Under the pieces are notes generated by a model. The model worked only from the letters and a program-made list of their open reading frames with translations. It searched no databases and was not told where the DNA came from. The translations under genes and the position numbers were made by a program. A DNA stretch of 64,000 bases from Peronospora farinosa (Eukaryota > Oomycota > Peronosporomycetes > Peronosporales > Peronosporaceae). This document shows, piece by piece, positions 1 through 11,342 of this stretch. The stretch covers positions 372,001 through 436,000 of the forward strand of contig CANTFK010000986.1 of the NCBI GenBank assembly GCA_947646735.1, written 5' to 3'. Position 1 is the stretch's first letter. Each line of letters begins with the position of its first letter.

Positions 1-2069
1 AAAATGAATACTCGCCTCCAGTCGTTGGACCAGAGTCGAATTCGAGTGGAGGGGCAGCTCGACCTCTTGGTGCAGACGATGCGTCCTACGGCAGTGCCGA
101 TGAGCTCTTCGCGAGCGCCTTAGTATTCACATGGGACGGATACCGATATGGCTTGAGCATGCTAACGTAAAACACGGGGTTTGTATGCAATTTGCGCGGC
201 TGATAAAGCGTATACGCCAATCCTTTCTTGGCCACGACCGTAAAGGGTCCAATGAAGCGTGAAGCAATTTTTCTTAAAGACAGCGGACACTACATTGGTA
301 GGTACGTTTTTAGCATTAAGTAATACTTGGTCTTCGACCTCATAATAATCGATACAACTTCTGCCATTAGCATTTTCATGTTCCTTCTATTTGTCTTGGC
401 TATCAGCCATTGCGTCTCGCACATGTCGTAAGACATTCAGTCGCGTTGCGAGAAACGTGTTCACCTGTTTCTTTACAGTATTAGGGCTGACATCGGCAAG
501 CCGATCGGCAACTACTCTCCCACCAAGCCCTGAACCACTCGGTGGTAGCGTTAACGGAACGTGTGGGTGTGTGAGGCCATTCACATAGAACGGAGTGTAG
601 CCGGTAGAGGCGTGCACGGAGTTATTGAGTGCAAACTCAACTACAGGGAGCATAGCGCTCCATCGCTTAGTTGATTCAGCACAAACGCTGCGTAGGATGT
701 CTTTAACAACGCGATTTACGCGTTCGGTTTGACCATCGGTCTGCGGATGATCCGCTGTGGACATGTCCAAACGGATGCCCAGCACCTGGAAGACGAAATT
801 CCAATACTTACTCGTAAAACGAGGATCACGATCAGAAACAATTGCCACTGGCAAGCCATGTTGGCGAAACACTCGATCGATAAACAGCTCCGCTGTACCT
901 TCACCATATTTCGAGTCTGGCACAGCAGCTAAGTGAGCCATTTTGCTCAAACGGTCAACAAAGACCACAATACCCGTATTGCCATGCGAATCTTTCGGTA
1001 GGTCAAAAACAAAGTCCATAATAATGGACTTCCAACACCCAGAGGGGACAGGAAAACTAGTCAGCGGCGCTGCCGAATGGAGAGAGGGTTTCACCCGTTG
1101 ACATGTTTCACACGTATGCACATATGTGCTCACCCATTTATATAATTTGGGCCACCAATAACTTTGGCATACTTCAAAATAAATATAATCACGACCCAAA
1201 TGACCACCGATGGCGGTGTCATGTACCTCATTGAAGATACGATATTTCAGGTCCTCGTCATGAGAAACCACAATACGCAAATGATCCGCCACAACTGTAC
1301 AATAGTACAACATCCCCTGATCGATAGAATATCGATGGAGACTCGCACGTAATCGTGCTGACAATTTAATGTCCGAGTTTTTAAACTCATCACTGCCAAG
1401 AGCCTGTAGCAACGCTATACAATGATCATCTATAGCATACGCCGATCGAATGAGATCAATGATAGAAGACGGCAACGTCGTAGCATGAGCAATATCATAG
1501 CCAGGTCTGCGTGACAACGCATCAGCCAGACCATCTTGCATGCCCGGCTTATATTTCACCTCGAAGTTATATTCAGCAAAGAATGACAGCCATCTGGCCA
1601 TTGTCTGTAAGAGATGAGGCGACTGAGTCGCAGTGTGTAAAGATGCATGATCGGTATAGATCACAAAAGGCTTCAAGCTCGAAATATACAGTTTGAATTT
1701 GACTAGAGCATACTTGATTACATGTAGCTCTTTTTCATGAACCGGATAGTTCTTTTCTGCAGCTTTCAGCTGGCGAGATACAAAAGCGATCACACGGTCA
1801 CGGCCTTCATCATCTTTTTGTAACAGAGCACTGCCAATGGCAAAGTCCGACGCGTCACAGACGACGCTTAACGGTCGGTCAGGGTCTGGCAAAGACAAAA
1901 TGGGAGCATGAAGAAGGCTAGCCATCACCGCTTGAAAAGCATTCTCGTGTTCGGCATCCCAACACCAATCTAGTTCTTTTTTTAGGAGATTGGATAATGG
2001 CCGAGCTATACCAGCGTAATTCTCGCTGTACTTATGTAAGTAATTGGCAAGGCCAAGCCACTTTTGCAA
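1..2069 (-). pseudogene. Ty3/gypsy RNase H and integrase region
   Basis: The long open part (2069-387) starts with RNase H, seen in the YTDHASL motif, and continues into integrase. The integrase shows a zinc-binding HHCC domain (H...GGHLG then CETCQ), then the DDE residues in IIMDF, VSDRDPR and GQTERVN. There is no ATG at its right edge; the frame enters from the RT region through a frameshift near 2080-2100. After the stop at 387 the C-terminal integrase domain continues in another frame to the window edge, including a stretch resembling the usual HPVFYVS-type motif. It is therefore a broken pol fragment. Confidence 0.85.
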
Positions 2070-2101
2070 GTCCTTCTGAGACTTTGGAACAGGCCAATCG
2101 C

Positions 2102-3379
2102 CTATGCCTTAGCGTGATCCGCTCTGAGGCCTCGCTTTCCTACGAAACTCCCTAAAAAGGGAATTTCTTCGGCCCCGAAGATGCACTTAGATGCATTAGT
2201 ATGTAGCTTATTAGTGCGCATGCGCTCGAGCACAACTCGTAAATGAACAATATGGTTCTCATTATCTGACCGCCCATTTTCAGCACGACTATGGACAAAA
2301 ATGTCATCAAAGTACGTCTGTGCATAATTTCGATGAGGTCGAAAAAACTGCGTCACCAAACGGTCAAATGTAGCCGGAGCATTCGATAGCCCCTGGGGCA
2401 TCACTAACCACTCCCAGAGCATACTGCTCGGAGTACTAACAGCAGTGAGCGGAATATCGCTAGCTTGCATAAGCAATTGGTAATAACCATCGACTAAGTC
2501 GAGTGCACTGTACATGGTACAACCGACCATATTGTTCTGAAGAACATCCTTTATAGGTATTGGCGTCTGTGCAGGTATAGTGGATGCATTGAACTTATTA
2601 TAAGCATGGACGATACGCCACTTACCATTCGGTTTCTTGACACAGAAAGGGGGTGTCAAGTGCGGAGATTTGCTCTCGCGCACCATGTCCGCCGCGTCCT
2701 TTGAACAAAAGAACTCGTCAATGACGTCACACTGTTCTTTGAGTAAAGGCCACTGCCGTGTTACGCAGTATTTGGTTCCTCGAACTAAGTCAATCTCATG
2801 CCGTACACCCCTATCAGGTGGTAGAACCGACGGTGGATCGTGACACACCACATCCTGGAATTCCTTAACTAAAGGATAGTAGGGATCTGAAGGGTCCTTC
2901 AGAATAGATGCCCCACTACGTGCACTTAGTGCCGCTTTTGTATCTTCAACGACTGTCTCATCGACAAGCGAGGATGAGTTCAGCTCGAGGTTAGGTCGAA
3001 AAACCACCATATCGGATAGAGCACCAGCCTTCAAGGCGTGATGAAGTTCATCCACAGACATTTCGTCTAGCTCTAAGAGAGCATTTAATGATGGGAGGGC
3101 CTCAAGGTCAACCTCACCATCTGCATCACCTGTCACTCCGTTGACCAGGGTGTACAACTGGTCACTGACATATCTCCGTGATAAAACAGACTCCCCTTGC
3201 GTCTCAAAGCCGCCATCTGGCGACGCTGCCGTATCATTGAAGAGACCGTATCTTTGAAGTTCTTGGGATACCATCATCCCCAAGGTCAATAGATTCCTTG
3301 ACCTTAATCTGCTCTTTACGCAAGACGATGTCTCTACTGACATCCAGCGTGTCATTTTCACAGGTGACATAACTAACAA
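2102..3379 (-). pseudogene. Ty3/gypsy reverse transcriptase region
   Basis: Reverse transcriptase copies the element RNA into DNA. The catalytic block reads YFDD (in [11 protein letters not shown]), a variant of YxDD that also appears in the two elements at 7-26 kb. Upstream motifs include the RHEIDL and QWPL blocks and the [12 protein letters not shown] block typical of Ty3/gypsy RT. The frame is separated from RNase H by a frameshift at about 2100, and upstream residues (3379 to about 3000) are a poorly conserved linker. Confidence 0.85.
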
Positions 3380-4131
3380 GGTCTTCGGCCCTAAATTACT
3401 TTATACGAGAGCCGATGTCGTTCCCGATTAACGAGGTGTACCGTTACACAACTAGCCATACTTAAATGCATATTTCATAAGTAGTTATATGCTACACACT
3501 GTAGCCATTCGTATCTCTATTCGCAGGTCAGTTAAAATCAGTCTCAATATCAGCCAATAGAAAAATAATCTGTAGTTGGGTGGTCCCCATGCGTATAGGG
3601 ACCACTCACAATTCGTATAAAAATATATATATTTAAATCAGAGTTGAAATCAACCTTAAGCGCGCTACTTATTGCGCGCTCCCTAACAATTCCTCATAAG
3701 ACCTAAATTATGTGTAAGCAACGGAGCTCCGCCTTTTCACTGCTGACATTCAGTGAGTCACAGTCAAAGGTGACATTAATAACAAGGTTATCGACCTTCA
3801 CTTGATCTATACGAGAGTCGATGTCATAATCGACATCCAGGGATTCACTATCGCAATTGACATCACAAGGAGCGTCATCGGCCTTCACTTGCTCTATACG
3901 AGAGACGATGTTGTTACCGACTTTTAGTGAATCGATGTTATAGCCAATATCACTAACAAGGTCATCGACCTTAACTTGCTCTATACAAGAGCCGATGTCA
4001 TTACCGACATCAAGTGTCTCAATATTACTATGAGTTTCGCTCAACGGAGTACGTGCCGCTCCACTAAGTGTCACTAAGTTCGGCTCGACACTATTGTTGT
4101 TGACGACGTTAAAGTATATCATCTCATACAC
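3340..4131 (-). repeat. Protease-RT linker with degenerate ~29-residue tandem repeats
   Basis: On the minus strand, 4131-3703 encodes at least three consecutive units of about 29 residues. Each follows the pattern L-x-V, then a D-I-x-S block, then I-x-QVK, then a D/N-rich tail. A further degenerate unit is visible at DNA level near 3350-3420, where the 'acgagagccgatgtc' type of block recurs. It sits between the protease and RT of the element, so it is the interdomain linker expanded by tandem duplication. No enzymatic domain is recognisable. Confidence 0.6.
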
Positions 4132-4266
4132 TCCAATGTACAGTACACTAACTGACTCAATTAATGGCTCGCGCCAATAGCGCTTCTGTTTCTTAGCGAA
4201 GGTGGGTTCATGACTCTCCGAAGCTTCGCTAGGAAAATTGCGCGTTGCGCCTAAGGTTTTGGATCT

Positions 4267-4596
4267 TCAATCGATCCATGACTCATGGCGTTCTAGCCAG
4301 GCCATACCGAGAATGAGATTATATCTCGAGTCCAAATCTAGGACAAAACAGCGCTCAACGCTATTGAAGTCTAAGAACTTCACACCTAAGTTCAACGGAA
4401 CTTTAGGGACGGTGACACGTACACCTGTCGCGAGGCGTACGGTTATACTGCCACCCTCTTGCGCTTCTAACGCCTCAGCATAAAGCTGACTGACTTCAAG
4501 GGAAAGACTTCGAACATAAGTACCTGACGTCCCTGAGTCAATTAGAATCGACCATAGTTTCTCCAAACCCTTAACGGTAGTCGACACAACCAACAA
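4267..4596 (-). pseudogene. Ty3/gypsy aspartic protease fragment
   Basis: The fragment carries the retroviral-type aspartic protease signature D-S-G-T (in LIDSGTSGTYV) and a downstream ILGMAWL block that matches the second conserved protease motif. It would cleave the Gag-Pol polyprotein in an intact element. Here it is flanked by frame breaks on both sides and has no partner frame, so it is a relic. Confidence 0.75.
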
Positions 4597-4619
4597 GCCT
4601 GGCTTGTAATCTTGTTCTT

Positions 4620-4919
4620 TTAAGCATCCACAGAAACAACTGGGGCTAAGCCCTGTTTACCTTTACCTCCTATAGATTCAACAGAACTTAGTTCTTTCCC
4701 AGTAGGGTTCCCCGCGCCTACTGGGAGCTGACGTTTCCCCCCTGCTGTACTCTCCTTTTGGCTAGAAGCAGGATGAAGGCTCTGCCGATTTGAATGTTTC
4801 TTTCGCAACGGACAGCTTGGGAGGAGATGCCTAGTGCTTCCGCACATGTAACATCTACGGATGTTACCTTGCTGCTCAGCAGCTTGAAGCTTAGCTTCTT
4901 CAGCATGGCTGAGGTCCAT
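4620..4919 (-). pseudogene. Gag nucleocapsid CCHC zinc knuckle fragment
   Basis: The peptide contains one C-x2-C-x4-H-x4-C knuckle (CYMCGSTRHLLPSC), the RNA-binding nucleocapsid motif at the C-terminus of Gag. A basic, low-complexity tail follows. The frame start at 4919 is arbitrary because the upstream gag is frameshifted. Confidence 0.75.
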
Positions 4920-4995
4920 GGGTTCCGCCCTGTTAGAGGCTTCTTAATTATACGATGGCAGACCATAGCGAGCAGAATTGAAATAAAATGTAGCA

Positions 4996-5560
4996 TTAAA
5001 AGCTATGCTCACTGCCTATTCGAAAGTCGAAGTCTGGACACGATAAATCTCTGTCCTTGCGACCCCAGTACGAAGTCCTTCCATAAATATGATTACTCGG
5101 ACTTCCTCTGCCAGAGGGTCCTGCTGCATAGCAGCAATGAAAAATCTCAACTTTTAGACGGTCCGACAATTCTTTCTTTCCGTGTCGGGTGGCTAAGAAT
5201 CGTGAGCGCACACGATCAGTCAGATTAGGCGGTGCAAACACGCTAGTTGATTGCTTTTTAAGCATTTCCCACGTGGGAAATGCGGCATTTACAGAGACAT
5301 CGCTCGTTAGAGCACACTCTCTAGCTCTTCCACCAAGCTTAGAAATGGCCAGGACAACTGTTGCTTATCTGACACAATCATGGCGGCATCCATTGTCATT
5401 TCAACTTCTCGGATTCAGAGGAGAAGATTTTCTCCATCCTTCCCCTCAAAGGTTTTCACGTTTAAAACGAGTGGGCGAGCCTTTGGCTCTGCATCGGGCA
5501 CAGGTACCGGGATGTACAGCGTAGGCGCAGCTGACGCTGCCTGGTCATGGACCTGCCCGA
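4996..5560 (-). pseudogene. Degenerate gag capsid region
   Basis: Reading the minus strand from about 5560, broken pieces of a Ty3/gypsy capsid can be followed through several frames: a [11 protein letters not shown] block, IREVEM, then SVFAPPN and RVRSRFLATR. This is the order seen in related oomycete-type Gag proteins. In-frame stops and frameshifts interrupt it several times. The 5' end is not defined. Confidence 0.6.
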
Positions 5561-6469
5561 GTAGCGTTGCTTCATAACGCATAAAGGCCTAAAGGCGAGC
5601 ATTGAGGCCCTCTGAGCCCTAGGTTAAAAGAGACACGCTTTGATCGGGCCCAACGAACGCAGATAACTTATCAAGCGCGGTTCGTTGCGCCTCAAATAGG
5701 TGATTATGACTAGCCACACTCACAAAGGATCCGACTTAGAGACTCAAATGTGAAATTGACAATAAGTGCTACCTTTAAGTAGAGGAGCTACAAGGTCCTT
5801 AGTCAGATGAATACCTGAAAGGGTAAGAGCCTGTTGGTTAAAGAACTATATGGATAGGACTTTAAGCCACTTAGTTTTAAGGAACTAATTAAATATGAAT
5901 ACGAAGACTACCCGTTCTATGGAACCAGGAGGGACTTCTAGTCTACAAGTAATAAGCTTAAGGGTTCTGAGAACCAACGCACAGAGTTCAATAAAAAATA
6001 AAAAGCTTAAAGGTTCGAGGAACCAATGCCGAAGTGCACAAGAGAAACAAGCCAATACCGGCTTTATCTCCATGACTTAAACTGAGATTTGATTTTTATT
6101 TAAGATTTTTTTATAGTCTTCCTCTAAGTACCCTACACTAGATTAATAACTATTATAGTAATCATAGGATGTCATCGTCGTATCTGGATACGGAATCATC
6201 CAATCATCAGTGTATGTTGTACTAAGTACTACTGTATCATTTATGACACTAATACCGACAGTATACGATATTACTGATACCTAATAATACCATTCATCTA
6301 TGATACCCCTTTTTAAAAGGATCAGTATTAAAAATACATAATATGCAAATAAAAAACTTCAACCGTAATTTACTTTCGGTATAATGTTATAACCATCGTG
6401 TATCCTCGTTACAAACGATTTCATTAAAATGTAAAGTTCTTGTTAATGAAGAAATTGATTAGGCGGAGG
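5561..6469. other. AT-rich spacer, no gene recognised
   Basis: This stretch holds only short open frames with no family resemblance. It is AT-rich, with scattered near-repeats of ATGATAC/ATACGAT-type words around 6150-6330. It could include the decayed right-hand LTR of the element at 1-5.6 kb, but I could not define terminal TG/CA ends or a duplicate. Confidence 0.4.
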
Positions 6470-7069
6470 AAGAGCCAAGCGATGCTGCAGCCATGCTTAC
6501 TGTATGGAGATATTTAGACGAAATTTACGGTCGGGAGAGCCAAGGCTACTGTGCAAGGCCTTGCCGATTTGCCTGAAGTCTTTAGCGACGTGCATCGGCA
6601 AATAATGAAGACGAAACAACGGGAAGGCTACAGAGGGACCATAGGAGATCGCAGCGACCAAATTCTATACGAAGTAGGCTAATGGTTTGGGTGAGCTAAG
6701 GCGGCTAATATTACCGACAAAGGCGTCGAGTTAAGATGTTGCTGATGCTACCAGTGACGAGAAAGTTGAAGCATTTTCAAAGTGGAAAAAGGACGGGGAC
6801 GATTTCAAAAATTAAGTGTTTTGTAAAGCTGCTGAAAGCACTGAACGACACTACTAAAGCCGACATGGCAGAAAGTTTATTCGATTACACAAAGTTATAA
6901 ATGTGAAAGAGGTGGTCGAGTATCGCACATGATGCCTTTAAAGACAAATAGACTAAAGAAATTGAGCCCAACGCGACCTTTAAAGCAAGCTTGGCAGAGG
7001 TGTTTAATAAGCTCATCAAAATGACATCTGTATTAAGGTAGCATTTGCCAATAAGGCCGAAGAAGCCAT
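6470..7069 (+). pseudogene. Possible relict of a WY-fold secreted effector gene
   Basis: On the plus strand, short open pieces in different frames give a KVEAFSKWKKDG block (about 6760-6800) followed after a frame change by LLKALNDT and an acidic/tyrosine-containing helix (about 6825-6895), then further helical pieces to 7069. The F-x-K-W-x-K-x-G spacing followed by an LxKAL block resembles the W motif of Phytophthora WY-domain effectors. There is no signal peptide, RxLR motif or start codon that can be joined. Frame breaks are numerous. This is a weak call; it could be any decayed helical protein. Confidence 0.2.
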
Positions 7070-7672
7070 TGTCGACAGAAACTTCTACAAATTTTCCTCG
7101 TGCTACATAGCACACACCTTCAGCACAATCGAGGAAGCGGTTAGACCGTCTTACCTTCGCGGGCGAGGGTTTGTGGTGTGGTTGGTCGACGGCTTAAGCA
7201 GTCGCACCACCAGTTGCCTCTCGCTTAAGCGAGAGTGAAACGAACGTCTAAGACAAGAAGTCACCGACGTCACATAGAAGCTTTTCGGCTTCTCGTGCGC
7301 GGTGTGTTTGATTTAGTAAATTCAAGACTGAGCTATATTTAATTAATTATAACTAAATATATATATTTAACTACTGATTGGCTATATATATATATAGATC
7401 GGATACGCGACTCTTTAGAAGCGTATCCTGACGCATGATCTTAAATCTAGATTTAAGATCGCAACTGACGTCCTTCTGAGACGTCGCGATGCCTAGCTTC
7501 AACTAGCGTCATCCCTTCTCATGTGAATCCATAAATGGATATCACATTCACGAGGGTGGATCACATTTGTGTATCACACCCAAGTGACAGGTCAAAAGTA
7601 ATCATGGATACTTTTAGACCAAACATTAAGTATATTATTTAATGTTTACGTGTAACTAGATACCCTGGTACA
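7070..7672 (-). repeat. 3' LTR of copy A
   Basis: The segment is alignable along its length with 14589-15191 and 25245-25844 and ends with GGTACA at 7672 next to the polypurine tract. The outermost 40 bases (7070-7110) are much more diverged than the rest: TGTCGACAG stands in place of the expected TGTAGACGG. A 603-bp length equal to the 5' LTR supports the boundary. It contains an 18-bp-class TTAAG palindrome, the 24-bp perfect palindrome at 7437-7460 and the 12-bp-arm hairpin near its right end. Confidence 0.85.
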
Positions 7673-7686
7673 CCATCCCCCGTTTT
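7673..7686 (-). other. Polypurine tract of copy A
   Basis: On the minus strand the bases directly before the 3' LTR read AAAACGGGGGATGG, a purine run that would prime plus-strand DNA synthesis in LTR elements. The same run is present in copy B at 25231-25244. Confidence 0.7.
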
Positions 7687-7793
7687 AGAACGATTTTTAC
7701 ATTTTGTAAAACATCGCCTAGGAGACAGAGAGACTTGCGAGCCGTTATAAACGCACCGCTTTAATCTGCTCGATTATCATGCCAGTAAGGCTG

Positions 7794-7817
7794 ATGGGTG
7801 CCTGCAAAGGCACCCAT
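7794..7817. promoter_or_regulatory. Perfect hairpin overlapping the antisense ORF start codon
   Basis: The arms ATGGGTGCCT and AGGCACCCAT flank a GCAA loop. The right arm contains the first base pair of the ATG (7816-7818) that opens the antisense frame. The identical structure occurs in copy B around 25100-25123. GNRA-type loop and position suggest it may act in the antisense transcript's leader; function is inference. Confidence 0.4.
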
Positions 7818-9213
7818 GCAGTCCAGCACTAAGCGCACGCGCCGCGATTTATCGCAGCCGTCGCAAAGTGCTTCAGGCACTGAGGTGAATCTTCCATCTC
7901 ACGATAATGTGGATGAAGATCCATCTCTAATTGAAGACTACGATGAGACTACGCCATTGCCATCACCCCAATGTGGCGATGAGCAAAGCGCATTGATGGG
8001 ACATATGTCCCCATCATTTGAGGCACCCGTCCTTGAGGAAGCATCTATGCCTCCTACAAGCGAAGGTAAAACCTCGTCGTCTGCGCCTACGAGCGCAGCG
8101 ACTAAGACTGAGCACGCTACTTCGAAAGGAGTAGTCGCGACTCAGTCAGATGTTACTCCTCAATCTGATGTCTTGACAATCCATAATGGAGAGTCAGACT
8201 CAGGTGAGTGTGAGCTGAAAGCTCCACCAAGTACACCTTCGTCCTCACTAGACCGCCGTCGCGAGGGCGGCTACGTGAGTGGTGGCTTGCCACCAATGCC
8301 ACCTCCATCTGAGTGGATGAACTCGGATGGGTCTAGTGCAGCGCTTTTGCAGCGTGCAACTATTGACGCTCATTAGTTTTATAGCGTCTTTCCCTTGTGG
8401 AAAAAGCAGGGCAAAGCACTTAATCGTGCTTTCCCAATTCCAGTCGTGCTGCGTTCTAACGAAACAGCCGACGACTATGAAGATGAACTTCGGCGCCGTG
8501 TTACCTTGCATGAAGATGCAACGAAACAGCGGTCGCAGCAAATCAGCTTCGCCATGAAGCGTGCGAATGAATTCTTGGGTGGTAAGCGACCCCCAATTAA
8601 TTCTCGCCACGCTTCTTCAGCTAGTCCAGCCGGACCTAGCAGGAAGACGACAGCTGGTGCTGCTTCACATAAGCAGTCACCAGCCCAGGCACGTCAACGC
8701 GCAAAGCGTCCACAGGCTCCCACGAGTCAAAGCTCGTTGGGTAACCCTTCCACTGGACAAGGATTTGGAGCTTTTGCTTCACAAACCGGTGGGCCAACAG
8801 CCTTCCAACAAGGAAGCGCGTGTTACCTTCCGCGTCCATCAACACAGGTGGTGCCCGATAGGAGTGGCGATTACGCCCACCTACTCGCGGCTGCCTACCC
8901 TGCTGCTGTTCAGTCGCAGGCTGAGTCCGCTGCGCTGAAGAGGCAGGTGACAGATCTCGAGAGTCAAGTCTCGCGACTGACCTCGGATCTGCGTGATGTG
9001 AGGGCGAGAGACCGTCAGGGGTATGACCGCCTGAAGACCCGTTTGTACATCCTAGAGCGACTGGTTCTGAGAGACCCGCGTCAAGCGCGGAGTCCTCCTC
9101 GATCGCCGAGTCCTCTATCGCCTCGTTTATACACGGGGAGCCTCTCGGCATCCTCGTCGCCTGATCGGTCGCGACGCTCGACTCACAGTCGACGTCACCA
9201 TCGGTCTCGTTAG
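7816..9213 (+). pseudogene. Antisense ORF of copy A: acidic N-part, coiled coil, RS-rich tail
   Basis: This frame runs opposite to pol. From the ATG at 7816 it is open for 465 codons except for one TAG at 8374-8376; copy B has a sense codon there. The first upstream in-frame triplet of note is TGA at 7792-7794, so the ATG at 7816 is the natural start. The protein has a Ser/Thr/Asp-rich N-terminal part, a conserved-looking block after residue 190 (WKKQGKALNRAFPIP and a charged helix), a heptad-like coiled coil (about residues 375-415), and an Arg/Ser-rich C-terminus ending HRSR. Its last 578 bases overlap the chromodomain frame. It resembles no family I can name. Antisense ORFs at this position are known from some plant Ty3/gypsy elements. 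Confidence 0.55.
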
Positions 9214-9749
9214 ACCGATGTGGATATGTGATCTCTTCTGGATCAACATACCGCTTCAGACGACCCACGTAAAATACGAGGTGCGTCTTCATATACGGTG
9301 GGAGAGTGAGCCTATAATTTAGGTCTCCAACTTCTTCAACCACTGTAAAGGGCCCAATGAATCGGGGCAATAGCTTAGTAGTACCACCAGGTAGTACAGA
9401 AATTGCATGTTTAGGTAGGGTAGCAGTACTTAATAGCACTTTGTCCCCAACACTAAAGTGTTCATTGTTTTTGCGACCATGCTGGTCTGCATATTGTTTT
9501 TGCTTGTCCTGTGCGCTTGCCATCGCGTCACGGACTTTACGTGTGATGGCTAATCGCTCATCCACAAAGCGCTGAGCTTCGCTCACGCTTTTAGCATCCA
9601 GCTCGCCGATGACGCCTCCAAGAGGTCGTTCATGGGTCGACGCTGTTGACAACATTGAGGTGTTATCATCAAGTAGCACTGGCACTTCTTGCCGTGCCTC
9701 CTCTGTGACACCTATAGGTGACGTGACCAATGATAAACTAGCAGTATTA
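8636..9749 (-). pseudogene. Integrase C-terminal domain and chromodomain, copy A
   Basis: Continuing pol in a different frame from the integrase core, this part has a GDKVLLST block and a FIGPFTVVEEVG block of the integrase C-terminal domain, then an acidic linker, then a chromodomain with QILVQWKGYP and DSWEP. Chromodomains steer integration to marked chromatin. The open frame itself extends back to 9904, overlapping the integrase core frame. The copy is intact at the position where copy B has an 11-base deletion. Confidence 0.85.
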
Positions 9750-10571
9750 CTAGGGAAACCTTGGCTCTTTTTTGGCATTTGCACCGAGCGAAGTGAGGGG
9801 CCCTCCCCCACTAAGACTCGGGCTGCGTACAAACGAGACTGGCGTTCGAGGATGACGCAGTCCGTTAATGTAAAACGGTGTTTCACCCGTACTGGCGTAA
9901 ACACTGTTATTGATAGCGAACTCCACGAATGGCAATTGCTTGCTCCACTCTTTGGGAGTCGCTACTGTACGCAACACATCCGCCACGACTCGATTGGCCC
10001 GTTCTGTTTGGCCATCGGTCTGGGGATGATCAGCGGTTGACATGTGGAGCTTGCTACCCAGCAGCTCAAACACATGTCGCCAAAAACCCGACGTTATACG
10101 CGGATCCCGGTCCGATACTATGGACTCGGGCATCCCGTGTAGTCGGTACACGTGATCCAGAAACAAGAGGGCAGCCTCTTTGCCTGAGATCTTGGTGCTA
10201 CATGGTGCCAAATGCACCACCTTGCTCGGTATGTCTACAAAGACGACGAGCCCCGTCCTGCCTTTATGGTCAGGCGGTAAGCCAAACATGAAGTCCAAAC
10301 TGACCGACTTCCAACATTTAGTTGGAATCGGCAGTGGCTTCAGTGGCGCACTGTTCGAAGGTGCAGGCTTAATGCGTTGACACTCTTCGCAAGAAATAAT
10401 ATAGTTGTCCACCCACCGATATAGGTAGGTCCACCACAATTCCTCTGACACTCGTAAGAATGTCTTTTCACGGCCCAGATGCCCACTAGATGGTGCATCA
10501 TGGCACTCGTGAAGTATCATCGGCTTGAGATCTGTGTCATGAGGGACATAGATCCTCAAGGGATGACAAGG
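9750..10571 (-). pseudogene. Integrase core, copy A
   Basis: It has the HHCC zinc domain (HECHD, GHLGRE, CEEC) and the catalytic D-D-E residues in SLDFMFG, VSDRDPR and GQTERAN. A TAA stop just upstream separates it from RNase H and a frameshift downstream separates it from the chromodomain part. Both breaks also exist in copy B. The first in-frame methionine-like codon at 10559 is only a reading-frame convenience; in an intact element this is part of one polyprotein. Confidence 0.85.
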
Positions 10572-11342
10572 TTACAGTTGATGCCATAATAGGCCATCAC
10601 TGTAACTGAAACGATTTAGTTTCGCTTTGAGGTGCGACGGAAGGGTAACCTTTCGTCCACCAAAATGATCCAACAGCAGGCGACAATGTTCGTCCTGACT
10701 GGAACCCTCCTTGATATCGGAGGCCATTGAGCTCGTAACATGGTAGGCCTTCATGGCTGCCAATTTTGACGACTCAACTTGTGCTTTCGCACGAGACACA
10801 CTTTCCTGGTGTCTTGACTCGAAGTCTGGTCTGCGCGATAACACGTCAGCCAATACATTCGACTTACCCGGCTTATATTCAACTTTGAAATTAAATTCAG
10901 AGAATAATGTTAGCCATCTCGCCATTCTCGTCGAGAGGTGCGGTGAATTTGTAGCGGTCCACAGTGATGCTTGATCCGTATAAACCACAAAAGGTTTGGT
11001 GCCCAAGAGGTGCACCCGAAACTTCACAAGGGCATACTTAATTGAAAGTAGCTCCTTGTCATGCACAGGGTAATTCAGCTCGGCAGCTTTTAAAAGCCGA
11101 GACTGATAAGAAATGACACAGTCAACGCCGTTGTCATCCTTCTGCATGAGCGCGCTGCCGATTGCAAAATTGCTTGCATCGCAGACGACGCTAAAGGTCT
11201 TATCCGCGTCTGACAATGCCAAGACCGGTGCCTCTACAAGAGATTGCTTCACTGAAGTGAACGCATCTTCTTGTTCCTTTGACCAAGTCCATTCTGTATC
11301 CTTTTTTAAAAGGTCAGACAATGGCTTGGTCTGCTCCGCTTA
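10572..11342 (-). pseudogene. RNase H region, copy A
   Basis: RNase H degrades the RNA strand during reverse transcription. Conserved blocks are FSVVCDASNFAIG (first catalytic Asp), HDKELLSI and VVYTDQASL, and LADVLSRRP, the standard Ty3/gypsy tail motif (usually DALSR; here DVLSR). A TAA at 11340-11342 cuts it off from RT, and a TAA at 10572-10574 cuts it off from integrase. Confidence 0.85.

Larger units (their letters stand above)
1..5560 (-). mobile_element. Degenerate Ty3/gypsy LTR retrotransposon, left end cut by window
   Basis: On the minus strand the order is gag remains (about 5560-4996), zinc knuckle, protease, a repetitive linker, reverse transcriptase, RNase H and integrase, which is the Ty3/gypsy order. 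The integrase C-terminal part runs off the left edge. Many frameshifts and stops break every part, so this copy is dead. It is clearly divergent in protein sequence from the two copies at 7-26 kb, so it belongs to a different lineage or is much older. I found no LTR for it: the left one would lie outside the window and the right one is not recognisable. Confidence 0.85.

Noticed and set aside
7065..7069. Target duplication expected to the left of copy A
   Set aside because: The left flank GCCAT does not match the CTATC flank beyond the LTR fragment at 26528, so the outer duplication of the older element could not be confirmed.
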